A stretch of 64,000 bases of DNA from Galaxea fascicularis (GCA_948470475.1 OX419347.1:460001-524000), one strand, 5' to 3'; counted from the stretch's first letter, positions 32,665 through 44,390 are shown. Notes: generated from the letters alone by a model not told the origin. A program made the numbers and translations.

Positions 32665-35124
32665 TTTACATTTCTAAAACGCTAAAATTATAAAAATATT
32701 CTAAAGCGCTTTACAAACTATTATATAAGAATATCAGAAATATTAAACGATTAAATTTAAAAATATTAAAATGTTAAAACTATTTAAAATGTTACAACAA
32801 ATTGTAAGCCACCTGTATTCAAATGATTATCAACTCCTGCTGCTGAAGTAGATGACAGCAACTGCTGGCCTTTTAGTTAAGAGCTTTGGAAATTTTTTGG
32901 TACCACTTACTAGCTCTGTTCTGTAAATGTTCATTGCCGCAAACAGTGAGATTATGCACGCCCTCCTGAAATTCGGCGGACAGAGGACAGCGAAGATAGA
33001 TTGATAAAATTCGGCATACAGTGCTAGAATACGCCGAGCTAATGTTTTCATGCGTCTTGGACTGATCCCAGGCAAAACCGGAACTGAATAATTTATTACG
33101 ATTTTTTCCTTTGAATGTGAAATATTATTTTTGCCGCTTGTTTCTTTTTTATTTTCTCAGGGGCCGTCGACATATTTAATTTTTCTCCGCTTACTTACGT
33201 CAACTGGACCGCGTTTAGGCGGGGAGGGAGTAAGGCGAATCCACTTTTGGACGTTAGTGCGGGGTATTTTTGACCAAAAGTGAAAAAAAGAACCGGGAAA
33301 AGCAGGCAAGCTGAAAACATGGTCTTATGCGGCGATTCTGGTAATACACTTCTAAATATTGAAAATATTGAGGCCGTTCGGAAATCAAAAACGTCAGTAG
33401 GAAAAAGCAGATTATAGCGATGTTTTCTGTTTACAAACATTGACGTCAAATTTCTTTTGATATTCAAATTTGCCAGCCACCGAACAATAGCATGCATTGT
33501 TTCAGCAGCCAATAAACCTCTGGTTGGCACATAAATAACATCGCTAACAGATGATGTAACAGAACAGGTAGGAGAAAGTACCGTTTGATTTCAAATGTTT
33601 TTTCTTCGTTTTCTTGAAAAGCAGTAAATTGTGTTGATACCGTCGATAATGCATGTCACTAACGTAGCAAGCTTCAGCGGCTGGAATGCAGTGACTTTGG
33701 ATGCAGCAAAAATGTCAAGTGGATGTTGAGGCGAAGGGCAGTGTCTGACCTGGTCTGACGTCCAGTTGACGTTAAGCGGAGAAGAAGAGAATTTGTCGAT
33801 GGCCCCTTATTGGCAGGTCAATCACTAGCCCAAATCTGTAGTGCCCAAACTACATACAAAAAACTGATTTTGCCCGACTTAAAAGAAGAGCAGGCAAGAA
33901 GCAATGACAGCTGTCAGTGAACGTAACCCTACCCGGGCCAATGAAATTTACACTGCAACTACGTAAATAAACCCAGGAGTGGAAACAGTCTCTATTGCAA
34001 AACTTTTGTCAAATGAGGCTGATTTTCTTTTTACGATGCCTCTCTTTTTTTCTTCCACGTGTGTTTTTATTGCCACAATGTATCGAATTTAACACTTCTC
34101 GGGCCCGTTTCAAACGTCGTGCTACTGACTGCCGTGTCCAACTCAATTGATCGAAATAAATTCGACAGTAGCACGAAGTTTGAAACCAAGTCGTGCTACT
34201 GCCGTGTAGCACGGCAGAGGTCGCTGGAGTCGTACTACAGTCGAGCCGGCTGAGGTTTCACCGTCGTGCTGCAGCCGTGTTTAGCTGTGAATATCACTCA
34301 TTCATACCAAGACAACAACCGGAGAATTGTGGACCTACAACTGAGATAAACCAGGAGTCCGGAAAAACGTAATGACTTGGTAAAAATGAAGAGTTTACAA
34401 ATTAGAAAGTGTCTATGATCATTTTAAAATTAAAATGTTGGAGGAGACAGGAAATGTCTTACCACACTGAGTGCGTTGTCACACAGAAGTTCAAAGTACA
34501 AACCACCGGTCGCTGTGGAGGAGGGCAATCATGTTCTGTGAGCGTGACTATGACGGTAGTTTCACGTGTACCGTTTGGAAGTAAAAAACATTCGATCACG
34601 ACAACATGCACAAATCCTTACACATGTACGTGAGCCACTCAAAACAGGATCGGCTCTCTGGACGTTCATTTCTACAACCAGGTTTATAAACGGTAAGCAA
34701 AATTTCATTTTTTCCGAAAAAAAAAAAAGCTCATTTATGCATTGATGCCTCATGTAAATGAGTTTTATTCCCTGAAAAGACGTAAGTAGTTATCTTTGAT
34801 ATAGTGTCTTTGTACCCAGAAATATTAATTTTATATAAAGGCATCTGTTATTATAGCAATCTGAAAAAACTAATTGTTCTTTACTGATTTTTCCGTATTA
34901 AAGACCGGTTGATATTTTTCACCAGCATGGGTCTTATTTTTGAATATGACATGAATAGCACGCACGCAAAGTTGCTGACGCTTGCACTAAGAGGAAGTCG
35001 TTAGCTTGTTAAGCGCTCCATCTAAAAAGTCAGCCAGTTATTAAATTCAGAGTGACATAATTTTTATGCTACAACTTCATCTTGTTTTGAAACCATCTTC
35101 GTACACCGTCACTTCCGGTTGTGG

Positions 35125-35247
35125 CTAGCCTGCGTAGCAAGCGTTTCCGCTGGTAATGGTGCGAGAGCAAAACAGAGATAACACTAACCCTCCTCTCCTC
35201 CCCCGTGTTGCCCCATTACCAGCAGAAACGCTTGCTTCGCAGGCTAG
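35125..35247. repeat. Palindromic repeat, 35-bp arms
   Basis: CTAGCCTGCGTAGCAAGCG... (35125-35159) and its reverse complement ending ...CTTCGCAGGCTAG (35213-35247) differ at two positions. The 53-bp spacer is C-rich. Confidence 0.85.
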
Positions 35248-36350
35248 GTTGTGGTTGTCCGCTGGAGAAATAGGCTCGATTGTCGCCGCTCACTTGGGTC
35301 CGGAGTATCCTCCTCATTTCCCGAAGCAGCGGCTGGTAATCGAGTCTACTGGGGAAACCGCGGCGATGATCGTCGACTTTTGTGCTGATGCCAAACTCAT
35401 GATTACAAGAATGAATTTGCTGGTAATTTTTTTTCTTATAAACACTGTTCCTGTATATTTTTCTTGTTGTGTTTCGACAGAGGACACTTAGTAATCGTGT
35501 CTCCCCGCAGGATATCTCCTAGAGATCGGTCTCGATGCCATCAAAAGCGAGTACCTCCTCTTCGTTAGTCTTTTATAGTATCTTAAGAAATTTTTTTTCT
35601 ATTTGCTTTTTATTTTTTCATTTGGCCGCTTTCATGATCGTTATTCAAAGGCTGTTCATTTTATGTACATATGCGGGATCGGAAAACGCTAAGATGGTCA
35701 AAAGAGTGAAATCAGACTCACACCTACAACTCGGAAATGCCATTTCTCCTGCGCTTCCCGAGAGACAAAGAGCGGGAGAAACCAACTGCTCGCAGGGTAG
35801 AAGCCCAGTCTCTCCTTCCCGTGGACCTATCTCTATCCCACACCTCTTTAATTTTCATGTGCCCATGTCCACGACCATGAGGAGAAACTGCTGCCTTTGT
35901 AATTGCAAATCATTGGACTTTACATACATACGTATATACATAATTTATTCGTCCCAAAAGGGCTTTTCAGAATAAAAATAAAAACGAATATCTACTGCAA
36001 GTGAAAACTACGTACAACTGATGTAAAAGAATCACAAAAAAAAAATTAAACTACTTAGATTATGTCCTATTATATTTGCTCTCGGAAAAATGATCGCTTC
36101 TCAGAAGAGATAACAGTCCGCGGACGAATATCCGAGCATATTTTTACGCCAAATGGAGACCATTGTTTATATATTTTTAAAGCCAAATGGAGAATATTGT
36201 TTATATAGCAGAAAACATGGGCAACCAACCAACGTAGGAGGGCGGAATGGCATTTTTTATGGTTAAACTGTATTTTGTGTCGAGTACAAGGGTTCTTACC
36301 ACAGGGAGCCCGGGTAGGAGCGAAGGAGTCCGACTTGTCCGCATTTGCAG

Positions 36351-36465
36351 TTAAATTCGCCGTAACCTGCGATCAGAGGTTTTTTTTTTGTTTTCGGCGA
36401 ATGGGCAACGAAAACAATACAAAGAACAAGAGAAGGACGTCTGATCGCAGGTTAAATTCGCCGTA
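36351..36465. mobile_element. Mini element between 14-bp direct repeats
   Basis: TTAAATTCGCCGTA occurs at 36351-36364 and again at 36452-36465. Between them is a short segment with inverted ends ACCTGCGATCAGA and TCTGATCGCAGGT. The arrangement looks like a transposon with a long target duplication, but the two features overlap by a base or two, so the exact boundary is uncertain. Confidence 0.6.
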
Positions 36466-37032
36466 CAATTGCAGTGCGAATAGATTAGAATACCGTGCGT
36501 GACCAAACTGTTATAGGTGAGTACGATTGAGTGACACGATCGCAGGACGGCTGATAGTTTGATTCACGTACCACGTACATAGTAACAAAATCTATTCGTG
36601 CTGTAATCGTACGGTGGATTTAACTGAAAATACAGTAAAAAAGGACTCCTCTGCTCCCTAATAAGCCATTCAAACTTTTATATATTGTACATTTTCTATT
36701 CTTTGCTCACGGTTTTCCGAAGAACAGACTGACTGTTCACGTGTTTGACAAGGCAAATGTTGGCCGCTTGCAAAGTAAATAAGAAGGAGCTTTAAGATAT
36801 AAGAGTTATAAAAAAAGACCTCACGTACGCTGAGCGCATGTTCTGTATTTGGTTCCATGCATGTCTCGGGTTGTTTGTCTAATAACATTTTGGAATATTC
36901 GCGACACTGTAAGTTTTAAAACAGTGACGACTTTAAGTTACACCACGTTTAGAAACTTCCTAAAGATCCGGGGGGTGATGTCTTGACTGTAGAGTGCGTA
37001 GTGCGAATGAAACAGATTTTTTCCAGCCAGTT

Positions 37033-39793
37033 ATGGGTACAATGCCTCGTTATCGAGAAGGCGTTTCAGTTGGTAAGTGATTGTCCTTTGTTTGCACTCT
37101 AATCAATGAAAAGGATTGGGATCCCCTCCCTTTCCCGCCTTCCGCTCCAACTTATATGCGTCATTGAGTTGTCATCTGTCCTTTCCTAAATCCACTAATC
37201 ACGAATGTGAGAGCTAAAAAAACACACACCCAGGTCACATATTCAAAGTTTTATCTGTGTTCACTTTTTACAGATCCTGCAGTGCGATCAACAATGTACG
37301 TCGTGGTGTTCCTGAATTTTGAGTTTCACAAGAATAACCCTAAATGTGCCCAATCTATCGTCAAAAGGGTTTGTGATGAGGGGCACTCTATCACCTTGTT
37401 TGGTGAGTATGCTGCCTTTTTATTCTCTGGCTGTTAAATATAATTTTTCCCTTTAATATATTTCCTCTTGAAATATTTGAAAAGACAAACACTTCGTTGC
37501 TTCCCTTTCCAGCCCAGGTTGAATACTCCTATTTTTCTGCGGTTTTTAGGCTGAACATATTCTTGTGCCTATTCTTAGATTAGAGCCAGACTGCAACCAG
37601 TAAAGCCTGATATGACACACCTAACTTCTTGCAGAAAGGTTATTAGCATCGAACATACGGCTAGTACTAGTACCGTTTTTGTTTTTGGCTTTTTTTTTCT
37701 GGCTAGTTTAGATGAATAATTTTCTACGGTTTAGTTGAAACATAGTTGTTACGTATTTACAGATTTCCACCGCACAAAATTGTATTCTTTTCCAAATCTC
37801 AGCCTCGGGTTAATTGTTAAAATATTCTTTAAAATTTCGCAAATTCTCAACCTCGACATTCTTATAGAATGTATTCTTAAAAAAAGTATAATGCACAAAA
37901 TCGACTCCAGGAATTTATTGACACTGGTGTTTGTTCTCATGGCATCACTCAAAGCATTCTTGCGTGCTGTATCAGTTGAACTTATAATCTTTGAGAATGT
38001 TGAGTTATTACAACAATAGACCCATTCGGCTTACTCAATGTTGTACCCAATTCAAACCCTTTTTGAATAAAACGTGTTGTTCCAGGTATTTCCATATCAT
38101 TTAAATATGAATGCTACATCACGGACCGCGCAGCATTTTTGCGATTGGGGGGGCTAAAGCCCTAGGGGGGTCCGGGGGCATGCTCCCCCTGAAAATTTTT
38201 AAAATAAATGCTTCTAGAATGGCTAAAATTACATCCCAATATAGTAGACACAGTGAATTCTTTTATTATTTATCAGGCTAATAAACACCAAATTTGAACT
38301 AATCTATGAAAGCAGTAAAACAGTAATTTTCAATTGAAAAAAAATGTTGTCCAAAATTATTGGGGGTGCTGAAGCCCCCCCAGCCCCCCGGCTCCGCGGT
38401 CCCTGTACATTATAACGCCAATACAACACACAAAGAATCTTAAGCCCAGGAGGTTTGAATTGGGAACAGCACTGAGTTTGCCGAATCGGTCTGTACTCGA
38501 AACCGTAGCACTACATTTTATCAGCATGTATATTCTCAACACCTCTCTTCATACATTTTCTATGGTAATGATGGGGAGAATTTATTAAACAATCAAGACC
38601 TTTACTTGTTGATCACTTCCTTTTTTCTCATAACCTTAACGTTTGATGGAGCAGCATTACCAAAAGGAGAAATTAAACACTGGTCACTCGGCTTAGGGGT
38701 TAAAGGGTTAAAAGACAGGGCAGTTTCTTCCACAGCAACGTACTGCTGGGTAGCTTTCACTGGATAGCCATTCTCTCGCATTTCATCTACCGACTCACAC
38801 ATCAGAACTATCGTTTATTAATTCAAAGATTTCATCCGCAGCCGGCAAAATCGAAGCGTTATTGGCAATACACGTGATCTCTTAAGACAGGTAGAATCTT
38901 CAAGTGACCAAGAGGCGAATTCGACTGCACGTGTTGGCGATACTCCCACTGAATTTCTGAACAATTATGTGGGAACATTTTTCTCCACTTATCTACTGAC
39001 ATAAATCTGAGACTTGTTCCAAGTTGTTCCAAGCCCATGAAGAATCTTGAGAGCTTTCAATGCTTGTAATATTGAAACTCAGCTAGTGGGGCCATGAAAC
39101 ACAAAACAGGATATAATATGCATCTCTGAAGTAGGTTCACACGTAAAGGTCAATGCACTCAAAGGGTTTATGTTGCTCGGTAAACCAGCGTGTAACAATA
39201 TGCATAATTGTTAGGATAGTTTAAATATGACAACAATGGGAACGAGATAAGAGATTTAAATATTGTCACGTAAACTGCGCCACTGCCCTTGCTGTAAGTT
39301 TTTTGCTTTCACGTGTTTTAACCACACACACAAAAAAAATCCTTCCGTTTATTTCCCACGCTGACAGTGTTTTTGTTGTTGTTCTTTAATAGCTTCAACG
39401 CCAAAAGGAAGACTTTTTCCTGTTCTGGAAGAGCCTCGCTCCCAGTTTACCACTACATCGAGAAAAAAACCTGCTGAACTGGTTCAAGACCGGATTTCAA
39501 AAGCCGATGCTGTCCTTCTACTGACAGACAAACCTGTTTATGAAATACCGAACAATTTACAAAGTTTAAAGGAGCATTGCAATGACCGAGTGTATCTATG
39601 GTGTTCATATGGAGTGTGCTGTGCTTTGCTTGGAGGAACTGTTAGCAACAAACAAGTGGCTATGCAGTTGAGAGTGTTGTTAGAAGACTCCAATAATTTA
39701 CTGGTTGGCAGAGTGTTACCACGCCCGTGCAACTTTGAAAAGATGTACAGCGTCGATCCCATGTGTGAGACGGGAGAACCTTGCGTGACGTAG
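37033..39793 (+). CDS. Divergent NADPH-dependent FMN reductase-like protein
   Basis: Exons 37033-37072, 37274-37402, 39393-39793 join in frame to 189 residues. The layout fits the flavodoxin-like FMN/quinone reductase family: a first strand (MYVVVFL) after a short leader, a helix, GHSITLF, then ADAVLLLTDKPVYEIP where the family has a TPEYN motif, then WCSYGVCCALLGG, then VAMQLRVLLED and VGRVLPRP. The flavin-phosphate loop (G-S-x-R) after strand 1 is replaced by NFEFHKN, and TPEYN is lost. Flavin binding and activity are therefore doubtful, and it may be a structural or regulatory paralogue. A cag acceptor just before the ATG (ttttttccag at 37026) means an upstream exon is possible. The family assignment rests on my reading of motif spacing. 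Confidence 0.55.
38123..38402. repeat. Non-autonomous element with GGACCGCG ends
   Basis: About 280 bp bounded by GGACCGCG and its reverse complement CGCGGTCC. G-rich and C-rich blocks near each end (GGGGGGGCTAAAGCCCTAGG; GCTGAAGCCCCCCCAGCC) surround an AT-rich core. It lies in intron 2 of the FMN reductase-like gene. Confidence 0.65.
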
Positions 39794-39944
39794 GACAATA
39801 TAACTCATGTAATAACAAAAAGACATTTTGCTGCAGTTTACATACATCGTAACTTCGGTATCAGAAACAATGTAAATAGCTGAAAATGATCTTTAATATT
39901 GCTCCTGGTGACTATAAAATATTGAAATTCGTGCAAATTAGAAT

Positions 39945-40226
39945 GATAATTATATCAATAATATGACCTTTATTTACACTCGGCAGTTTATTTAGCACAA
40001 AGGCTGGTGGGGCCGAGCAAACACATGAAACAAATAATTCAAATAAACGTAACATGATAAGAATCCCAACTGGCGGGAGGCAGACCAGTTGGCTATTTAC
40101 AAGGATGACCGAGGAGCTGAACCAGGCCCTTACCCAGAACAACACCAGCTAGTGGTCAGAGCGGGATTTGAATCCTGGTCACCGCATTGAAATCCAGCGC
40201 TCTAAACCACTCGGCCATCCTGCGTC
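39945..40226 (-). mobile_element. tRNA-derived SINE
   Basis: Reading the minus strand, an RNA polymerase III A box (TGGCCGAGTGG, 40207-40217) is followed 31 nt later by a B box (GATTCAAATCC, within 40164-40175), as in a Ser/Leu-type tRNA. About 200 bp of non-tRNA body follow, ending in an AT-rich tail (GTAAATAAAGG.. near 39970). The tRNA part lacks a credible cloverleaf with CCA-ready ends, so it is a SINE and not a tRNA gene. Confidence 0.75.
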
Positions 40227-40290
40227 CTGTGTAAATGTATTATTAAAAGGAGAAAAATCCTTTAATTTTACGTGTAAATTCACCTTACAG

Positions 40291-40780
40291 AAAGAAATTC
40301 ATTCGTATCATACAAGAAACTCTCATTTATATCGCTTGCCTTTTCAGTGTCGAACTAACATCAAACAATTTTCCGTTTTTTACCAAGGACCTAAATTTTA
40401 CAACTCCTTGAGTACCGAAATCGTCAACTCGTCCTCTTCTGGCTCCTTTAAAAAAGCACTTAAGGCGTTTTTCTGTAATAACTACTGGTAGTTTTCATAT
40501 AAATGTATTTACGTATTAACTTTTTTGCAGGTTTTTTGTTTCGTATCGTATCCTTCCGTTTGACATTGTAATTGTATGTAACTCTAATTGTAATTGTATC
40601 CGTCGTCATGTTCTTATCTTCTTTTCGATTTCATCTTGTAAAACAATAACTGAGGAGACCTAATTAATATACGCTTTATAGTTTCCTTTAGGTCTCCTCG
40701 CCATTGTTAAATCTATTCTTTCTGTTTTTTATTATTTTTCATTATATTTGTTATATGGCAAAATAGATAAATAAATAAAA
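40291..40780 (+). mobile_element. 3' end of a non-LTR (LINE) retrotransposon
   Basis: The frame ending at 40491 carries the typical C-terminus of a Jockey/CR1-like reverse transcriptase ORF: HSYHTRNSHLYRLPF, then FYQGPKFYNSL, then FKKALKAFF before the stop. A roughly 290-bp 3' UTR ends in a (TAAA)n-like tail at about 40766-40780. All upstream domains are absent, so it is a 5'-truncated copy. Confidence 0.7.
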
Positions 40781-41329
40781 GTAATCGGCTGTACTTCAAC
40801 GCTAGTTCTTTTTATGTCGTCGTGGAGTCCAAGAACATCAATGGAACAAAAGCCGAGTCACAAAGGCCAGTTACGTTGGTGCATTTTCAGTTGGTGTGTG
40901 CTGTGCTTATGACAGTACGAGAAAATTGGATAATTTAGCGACGTTTTCAGAAGAGATATTTCCTTCTTCGTTAATCAGTATTAATAGTGGCTAACAGGTG
41001 ACTGTGAATTATAAAATATCGGTCCCAGTTTGCACAAACATCCAGTTTTATCTTATCGTCCAGTCATTGGACGCATTTGACATTCTAGATACGTCTCTTG
41101 ATAAGGGAAAATGTCTCGGATCAGAGCCCAAAAAGCTTCTCTGTGATTTCTTTCCCCGTAACGCTCTTCTATCAAGAATCAATGTACCTACTGACCATCT
41201 AATGGCACGCCTTTTTTTTTCCAAAAGTGAAGATAGCTGACTAATGTATTAAGTTCACGAACTAGCTTACAAAACGTCACCAATGTTTCAGACAGAAGTA
41301 AGTAAATTGCCACTATTCCTTTGTTCAGC

Positions 41330-42328
41330 TCACATGACATCTACGCTTGCATTATTTAGGCAAAACAAGCGGCGCAGTTTTGAGGCCATGAACCCGCGAA
41401 TTATGCCAATCCTCCAACAATATAAGAGTGGATTAATAGAAGAATTCAACATAACCATCGTTGATGTAAAACCGAGCGCAAATACGCTGTGCTCTGCGTA
41501 ATCGAACCACCAGAGTAAAACATTTATTAGACCAGGCAAATAAGTCAGTATTAGTGCTAAAAGCACGTAAAGAAAGGTGAACACAGACTTGCGGTACTTG
41601 GAAATGTTGATCTGTGCCGAATATCCGTGCATTCTTTGCCCCACGACGCTCTGATCTTGTATCTGTTGTTTATGTCTGCGCAAGACTGTAAAGATCTTGT
41701 AATAAGAAAAAGGAATTGCCAACGTGCAAACCGTAGAAAGGGACAACAACACAATTTGAATTGAGATTTTGTACCAGGCATTAGGTGAAAACCAGAACCA
41801 CATTATCGTGAGGGAGAGCAAAGGGATAAAAAGTGATAGCAAGCATCTCAAAACACGGTTGATTGTAACGATTGATGCATACCTCAAGTGCAATACGAGC
41901 GCTAAATAGCGGTCCACACTTATAACTGTGATTGTCAGAAATGAACAAGCACTAAGAAAGGTGCCAAATGTATAAAGTATGTCCCAGATACAGTACACAG
42001 AAAACTTCTCCGTCCAAAAACCGATGGTGTTTATAACGAACAACGGCTGAATGAAGGCTCCCACTGAAAAATCCGATGCTGCAAGTACACATACAAGTAC
42101 ATAGGATGGGTTGTGCAAAGAAGGAGTCGTTTTTATTGCCCAAATGACTAAACTGTTAGCAATGACAGCTACAATGCTGGACATGATGTGAACAACACAG
42201 AGAATGACTGCCACAAGATCATGCAGGCGTCCAGGAAGTTGAAGTTCTTCAGGATTAAGACTGAGGCACAAGTCTATGCTGGTAGACATGGTCATGTTCG
42301 GCCCGGAACGATTCATCATTCCTCCCAA
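41330..42328 (-). CDS. Class A GPCR, intronless
   Basis: A single 332-residue frame. The N-terminus has sequons (NRS, NMT) and is about 35 residues long. Landmarks: ANSLVIWAI (TM1), LAASDFSVG (TM2), VDRYLALVL (DRY box), LTYLPGL in TM6 in place of CWxP, and NPLLYCWR in TM7. The second extracellular loop (WFSPNAWYK) is short and lacks the usual disulfide cysteine, as in melanocortin-type (MECA-cluster) receptors. Adenosine or melanocortin-like receptor is the nearest description; the ligand is unknown. Several ATGs lie near the start; the first is used here. Confidence 0.87.
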   Translation of the reverse strand: MGGMMNRSGPNMTMSTSIDLCLSLNPEELQLPGRLHDLVAVILCVVHIMSSIVAVIANSLVIWAIKTTPSLHNPSYVLVCVLAASDFSVGAFIQPLFVINTIGFWTEKFSVYCIWDILYTFGTFLSACSFLTITVISVDRYLALVLHLRYASIVTINRVLRCLLSLFIPLLSLTIMWFWFSPNAWYKISIQIVLLSLSTVCTLAIPFSYYKIFTVLRRHKQQIQDQSVVGQRMHGYSAQINISKYRKSVFTFLYVLLALILTYLPGLINVLLWWFDYAEHSVFALGFTSTMVMLNSSINPLLYCWRIGIIRGFMASKLRRLFCLNNASVDVM

Positions 42329-42572
42329 ATTTTCTCGATTCCGGATAAAAGAGACTGAAATTCAGGCCAGCTGATTTGAAGCTGACGGGATCAAACTTGT
42401 CATGGTGATTTCCTCTTTAAGCAGTAATGTAGGGAGGTATCAAACATAAATTAAACGCTGGCCATCGGAAAGCCGTGCCACGATGTGTTGTACCCAGAGT
42501 CCTCCGGCTCTTTAGTCAGCAGTTGGTCGGCAAAAGAAGCGGAGGAGTCTGAGGAGGAGATTGACAGTAAAA

Positions 42573-42765
42573 ATTCCATGTCCCAGTACACTAAAGCAAA
42601 AATCCACTTAAAACGTCAACGTGAAGTATCACTTAGTATAACCTACCATCATCGACTATCCATCAGCTTAGACTACCATAATTGTACATATGACTACATG
42701 TGAAGGGTACTTCACGTTGAACATATTTAAGTAGATTTTTCCTTTAGTGTACTGGGACACGGAAT
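42573..42765. repeat. Foldback MITE
   Basis: About 193 bp. The left arm ATTCCATGTCCCAGTACACT..ATCCACTT..CGTGAAGTA is mirrored by a right arm ending ..TTTAGTGTACTGGGACACGG AAT. Arms are about 58 bp with scattered mismatches. Confidence 0.8.
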
Positions 42766-43041
42766 TATTTCCAGATTGACCAACAACAGCTGAGCACGTG
42801 TTTCTGCGACTTCTTTTTCAGCTGTTCCAATTCGTGCGGGTGGAAAGATTTCGCATCGAGTATAGTGGTTTTGCACAGGATTTTTTTGTTATGCCCGTTA
42901 CAACTTCTTAGTTTTAGTTATCAGCAATGTTTCTATACAAACGAATGAATTGCCACGGGTTAAGGCACGAGTTTGATGTTGTTCACAATTTACCTTCAAC
43001 ATCAGCCTCAAAACTTTACTTCGTAAGTTCACTCTACTGTG

Positions 43042-43291
43042 TGGTTTCCACATGATCGCCACGATCGTTGCAGTCGCTACTATCGCGGAAAAAAAGAGAC
43101 AAACGACCGCTGCAAAAACCAAAATTCAGCGATGCGATCGATATAATTTGCACATGCCCGCTGAAATACACGATCGCTGGGATAGAAATTTTCGATCTCA
43201 GCGATTGCAAGGATCGCATGCAGAAGCAGACCAAGGCGTTTCCATATCGCTGCTATCGCTGAACACTGTCGTAGCGATCGTATAGAAACCA
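43042..43291. repeat. Foldback MITE rich in CGATCG
   Basis: About 250 bp, bounded by TGGTTTCCACATGATCGCC and the imperfect reverse complement GCGATCGTATAGAAACCA. The interior is full of GCGATCG/CGATCGC motifs, and both strands are open in several frames, which explains spurious ORFs here. Confidence 0.7.
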
Positions 43292-44254
43292 GGTATAATG
43301 GGGATGGCAACCAAACTGGGGTTTTTGGATTGCAAGAGCGACCCTCTGGAAGGCTATATAAATGTATTTAGCTGCCAGGCAAAACTGGCCGGTGATGTGC
43401 GTTTATGTGGGAACAGTTTCCCTCTAAACCCTATGAACATCAGTTTTTTTGGTTACTGTCTGCTCTGGTTTACTTCTACTATTCCACAATATGCAAAGCC
43501 GCACAGCTTCTTACCTCAGCAAAAGTTATTCGAACAAGCCACGCAGACGAAATGGATGAAAATTATCCGAACTAATCGAACACACCGCTTATGTTGCATC
43601 TGCGTGAACAGCTCGAGAACGAATGTTTATTACTCGCCAAGTCACAAATTAAAGCAATACTATCGTCGTATCTTTTTTCTTTACCTCAGTCTATTCTTGA
43701 TGGGAAATGAAAGGCTTAACTAATACAATAGAATGCCGCGACAAAAACAACTCAGTAACGGGTCTTAAATTAATTAAATTTGAACCTTCAACATTTCAAC
43801 AGCTCTCCTAAAAACACTGCGGTTTGTTCAATTTAAAAATATTATCTTGGAGTCCAACAACGCACACGGAACGAAAACAACCTCACACAGAGCACTTGTG
43901 TTGTATAATTTTCACTTTTTGTGGGCCACCGCAGGACAGCTGTCAAATAATTACAGTTTAAAAGTTTAGTTTAAAAAAAGACATTCAAGAGACATTGTTC
44001 ACTATACGTTAATCATTTACAGAGGAGGTAAAGTGAGAAAAAGAAAATATTGTAACGGACTGGGAATGACAACAATGAACAACAACTGTAAGCTGTAATT
44101 ATCGCGCATAGCCCTTGGTAGGCGTATAGTACTGCATGTACTCTTTGAAAACAAGAATCTCCCTGTTACAACACATATAGTATTCCATTCGATACTGGCA
44201 TTGGCGTACTCGCCGTATAACCGCAATTCATTCTTACCACTTGTGCGTGCACTA

Positions 44255-44390
44255 CGTTGATGATAACGATGACATTATGGTTATGAAGATAATGATACCA
44301 ATAACGATAACGATTACCACAAAATAACACTAACGATAACGAGAATAATGATAATAAGGATGATCACGATAATGATAATGAAAATTTATC
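44255..44390 (+). repeat. GATAAT/GATAAC low-complexity tract
   Basis: Interrupted trinucleotide and hexanucleotide repeats of GATAAT, GATAAC and GATGAT type over about 135 bp. Confidence 0.8.

Larger units (their letters stand above)
29598..37032. other. Gene-poor, MITE-rich interval
   Basis: No gene could be assembled on either strand. It contains a GGAGCCCTGGAGCCCTG-rich element (31781-31957), an (AAT)n microsatellite, AT-rich repeat sequence with GCGCTTTACAA motifs (about 32700-32800), CGTCGTGCTAC-type repeats (about 34101-34270), a palindrome (35125-35247) and a small element with long direct flanks (36351-36465). Part of it may serve as 5' flank of the GPCR on the left. Confidence 0.55.
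39794..41329. other. Interval between FMN reductase-like gene and GPCR
   Basis: Occupied mainly by the SINE (39945-40226) and the truncated LINE (40291-40780). The remaining about 550 bp next to the GPCR holds no recognisable gene. Confidence 0.6.

Noticed and set aside
33195..33530. 111-codon minus-strand open frame
   Set aside because: No domain, no splice partners, and repeat-like surroundings.
35156..35491. Open frame beginning in the 35125-35247 palindrome as a first exon of the FMN reductase-like gene
   Set aside because: Its first part is repeat sequence, and no donor joins it in frame to 37033.
40164..40217. tRNA gene on the minus strand
   Set aside because: The A and B boxes are good, but the acceptor stem does not close and a 200-bp body with an AT-rich tail follows. 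A SINE fits better.
43298..43723. 141-codon open frame as a gene
   Set aside because: No start context, splice signals, domain or family resemblance. It follows a CGATCG-rich foldback that generates spurious open frames.
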